A DNA stretch of 5,598 nucleotides from the NCBI GenBank assembly GCA_020026035.1, contig JAHHRC010000088.1:1-5598 (forward strand). The letters are read 5' to 3'. This stretch comes from Erysipelotrichaceae bacterium. Its GTDB lineage: Bacteria > Bacillota_I > Bacilli_A > Erysipelotrichales > Erysipelotrichaceae. Both the position numbers and the translations under genes were made by a program. Shown one piece after another: positions 4,358 to 5,598 of this stretch. The notes below the pieces were generated by a model. It ran no database searches, was not told the DNA's origin, and worked only from the letters and a program-made list of their open reading frames with translations. The stretch's first letter is position 1. Each line of letters begins with the position of its first letter.

Positions 4358-5596
4358 CTACTCATCATCGCGTTTTTTCTTAACAAGCACAATGATTAGT
4401 ACCAATGCAGCCACAAGACCAACAGCACCTAGAATAGCCCATGTATTGAAGCTCGATTCTTTCTTCTCTTCATGAACCTCTTCCATCACTGTTTCATCCT
4501 TCTTCACTTCTTCCACCTTTTCTTCTACAGCCTTCTCTTCGACAACCTCATCGACCGTTTCTTCAACACTCGTAGAATTGTCCTTCGCTACACTTGTAGT
4601 CGTATTTGGCTTCTTATTTGAAGCAATCGGCTTAGTTACCTTCTTGCTTTCTTCCTTCCAAGTAGATGGAGTAGTTGTAGTAGAAGATGAAACCTTAGGA
4701 GCTACCGTTGTCGTCTTTGTTTGTTTCGAAGGAGTAACTTCCTTAGAAGGAACAGGCTTCACTGTTTCCTTCTTCACATCCTTCTTCTTACCAACCACAA
4801 CAAACTTCGAGAAGGAATTACTTACAACACGTACAAGCTTTTGATCCTTCAAATGCTGTACCGTACGCATTTCAACCTTCTTAAGCGTTCCATCACTTTG
4901 TTGCTCAAGATGATATACCTTCAACTCTTCCGCATCATTCAACGCATCTGGTACCGGAATATCAATCTCTTGATCATAAGGAATCTTATGCAATTCATGT
5001 CTTACACCAGCTTCATCTTCCACAAATACCTTCGCATCCACTGTTGCCTGTAGTGAATGATCACTATTTTCAACAACAAGCTTATGTTCATGTGGCAACA
5101 ATTCAACTGGCTTCACATCAACCACACGCTTCATCTTCTTATTCTCACGTTTCGCCTTCACAATTGCCTTTTCAGCATCCGTCAAAGTCTTATCTCCACC
5201 AGTTTCACGAACCAATAGATTTTGAATAATCTTGTCTAACTTCTCATCCGTTGAAACACTTGGTTCAATCGGTGTTGGCTTTTCCTCAGGATCCTTTGGT
5301 GTAGTTGTTTCACCTCCACCAACTTCTGGTTCCTTAGATTCAGGTGTCACACTTCCACCTGTTTCTGGTTCTTTAGGTTTCGGTGTAACACTTCCACCTG
5401 TTTCAGGTTCTTTTGGTTTCGGTGTAACACTTCCACCTGTTTCAGGTTCTTTTGTCTCAGGTGTTGGTTTTTCACTTCCTCCAACTTCTGGTTCCTTAGG
5501 TTCTGGTGCAACACTTCCACCAGTCTCAGGTTCCTTAGATTCAGGTGTAGTTGTTTCACTTCCGCCTGTCTCAGGTTCTTTTGTCTCAGGAGTAGG
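4358..5596 (-). CDS. Cell-surface protein with proline-rich repeats and C-terminal membrane anchor (5' end outside window)
   Basis: The reading frame stays open to the right edge, so the visible 412 residues are the C-terminal part. GTG at 5350 is an internal valine codon within a repeat, not a start. In order: repeats of 13 or 15 residues with consensus V/E-T-P-x-x-K-E-P-E-T/V-G-G-S (residues 1-95); a Pro/Glu linker (96-113); a charged, helical region (114-160); a beta-rich domain (about 162-269) ending in SNSFSKFVVVG, resembling the terminal S-x-F-S-x-Y/F-A/V-V strand of many Gram-positive surface proteins; a Thr/Ser/Lys/Pro linker (272-342); a Glu/Val-rich, coiled-coil-like acidic stretch (345-379); a 21-residue hydrophobic span (385-405: WAILGAVGLVAALVLIIVLV); and a KKKRDDE tail. 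There is no LPXTG, so it seems membrane-anchored, not sortase-linked. A signal peptide and ligand-binding domains would be expected upstream (inference). Function is probably adhesion or cell-surface presentation. Confidence 0.85.
   Translation of the reverse strand, partial: PTPETKEPETGGSETTTPESKEPETGGSVAPEPKEPEVGGSEKPTPETKEPETGGSVTPKPKEPETGGSVTPKPKEPETGGSVTPESKEPEVGGGETTTPKDPEEKPTPIEPSVSTDEKLDKIIQNLLVRETGGDKTLTDAEKAIVKAKRENKKMKRVVDVKPVELLPHEHKLVVENSDHSLQATVDAKVFVEDEAGVRHELHKIPYDQEIDIPVPDALNDAEELKVYHLEQQSDGTLKKVEMRTVQHLKDQKLVRVVSNSFSKFVVVGKKKDVKKETVKPVPSKEVTPSKQTKTTTVAPKVSSSTTTTPSTWKEESKKVTKPIASNKKPNTTTSVAKDNSTSVEETVDEVVEEKAVEEKVEEVKKDETVMEEVHEEKKESSFNTWAILGAVGLVAALVLIIVLVKKKRDDE
5312..5596 (-). 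repeat. In-frame 39/45-bp tandem repeats in the surface protein gene
   Basis: Seven contiguous units are visible, read here from the right edge on the minus strand: 5596-5558 (39 bp visible), 5557-5513 (45), 5512-5474 (39), 5473-5429 (45), 5428-5390 (39), 5389-5351 (39) and 5350-5312 (39, ending GGG instead of GGS). Each encodes a unit such as VTPKPKEPETGGS or ETTTPESKEPETGGS. Units 5428-5390 and 5389-5351 differ by two synonymous bases only, showing recent duplication. The array is cut by the window edge. Such arrays are prone to length change by slippage and probably form an extended stalk through the wall (inference). Confidence 0.9.
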
Positions 5597-5598
5597 AG

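Noticed and set aside
4578..5229. Plus-strand frames antisense to the surface protein gene
   Set aside because: They are products of the biased composition of the Thr/Ser/Glu-rich coding strand; no ribosome binding sites or domains support them.
5347..5559. A 70-aa minus-strand frame rich in Asn, Leu, Val and Gln
   Set aside because: It is an alternative-frame reading of the surface protein repeats; the repeat period (multiples of 3) keeps every frame open. The real frame gives Pro/Glu/Lys/Gly units continuous with the downstream protein.

Overview
The window looks like a low-GC Bacillota (Firmicutes) chromosome segment. Supporting signs are AGGAGG-type ribosome binding sites, intrinsic terminators after most genes, AT-rich codons, a zinc-ribbon membrane protein of a style common in gut Firmicutes, and a proline-rich repeat surface protein. 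I cannot name genus or species. The mix of a toxin-antitoxin locus, an orphan protein and a repeat-bearing surface protein is typical of a variable chromosomal region. No transposase, integrase, tRNA or CRISPR array is visible.

Layout. Positions 1-285 hold a promoter and a non-coding repeat array: three tandem units of 42, 43 and 43 nt, preceded by a short folded leader and closed by a strong intrinsic terminator. Immediately after it, 288-860 (+) encodes a 190-aa ToxN/AbiQ-family endoribonuclease. Together these form a complete type III (RNA antitoxin / protein toxin) system. Each repeat can be drawn as an H-type pseudoknot (4-bp stem, 8-nt loop, loop-to-tail pairing), and the third unit keeps the fold by compensatory change. 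A bidirectional terminator at 861-885 separates the toxin from a convergent GNAT acetyltransferase (887-1462, -), which appears to start at TTG. Divergent from that gene, 1601-3241 (+) encodes a 546-aa zinc-ribbon, multi-pass membrane protein with a duplicated extracellular domain and a PASTA-like C-terminal domain. A second bidirectional terminator (3249-3270) separates it from 3287-4273 (-), a 328-aa protein I do not recognise. The last gene, 4358-5596 (-), is the C-terminal 412 residues of a surface protein whose N-terminus lies beyond the right edge. It has 13/15-residue proline-glutamate-lysine repeats, a beta-rich domain, a Thr/Ser linker, an acidic stretch and a C-terminal membrane anchor without LPXTG.

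How the parts work together. Only the RNA array and toxin are clearly one functional unit: the promoter drives the RNA, most transcripts should stop at the hairpin between array and toxin, and read-through supplies a small amount of toxin mRNA. The processed repeats would then bind and inhibit the toxin. Such systems are known for abortive phage defence and plasmid or locus maintenance. The other genes appear to be independent single-gene transcription units with no evident shared pathway.
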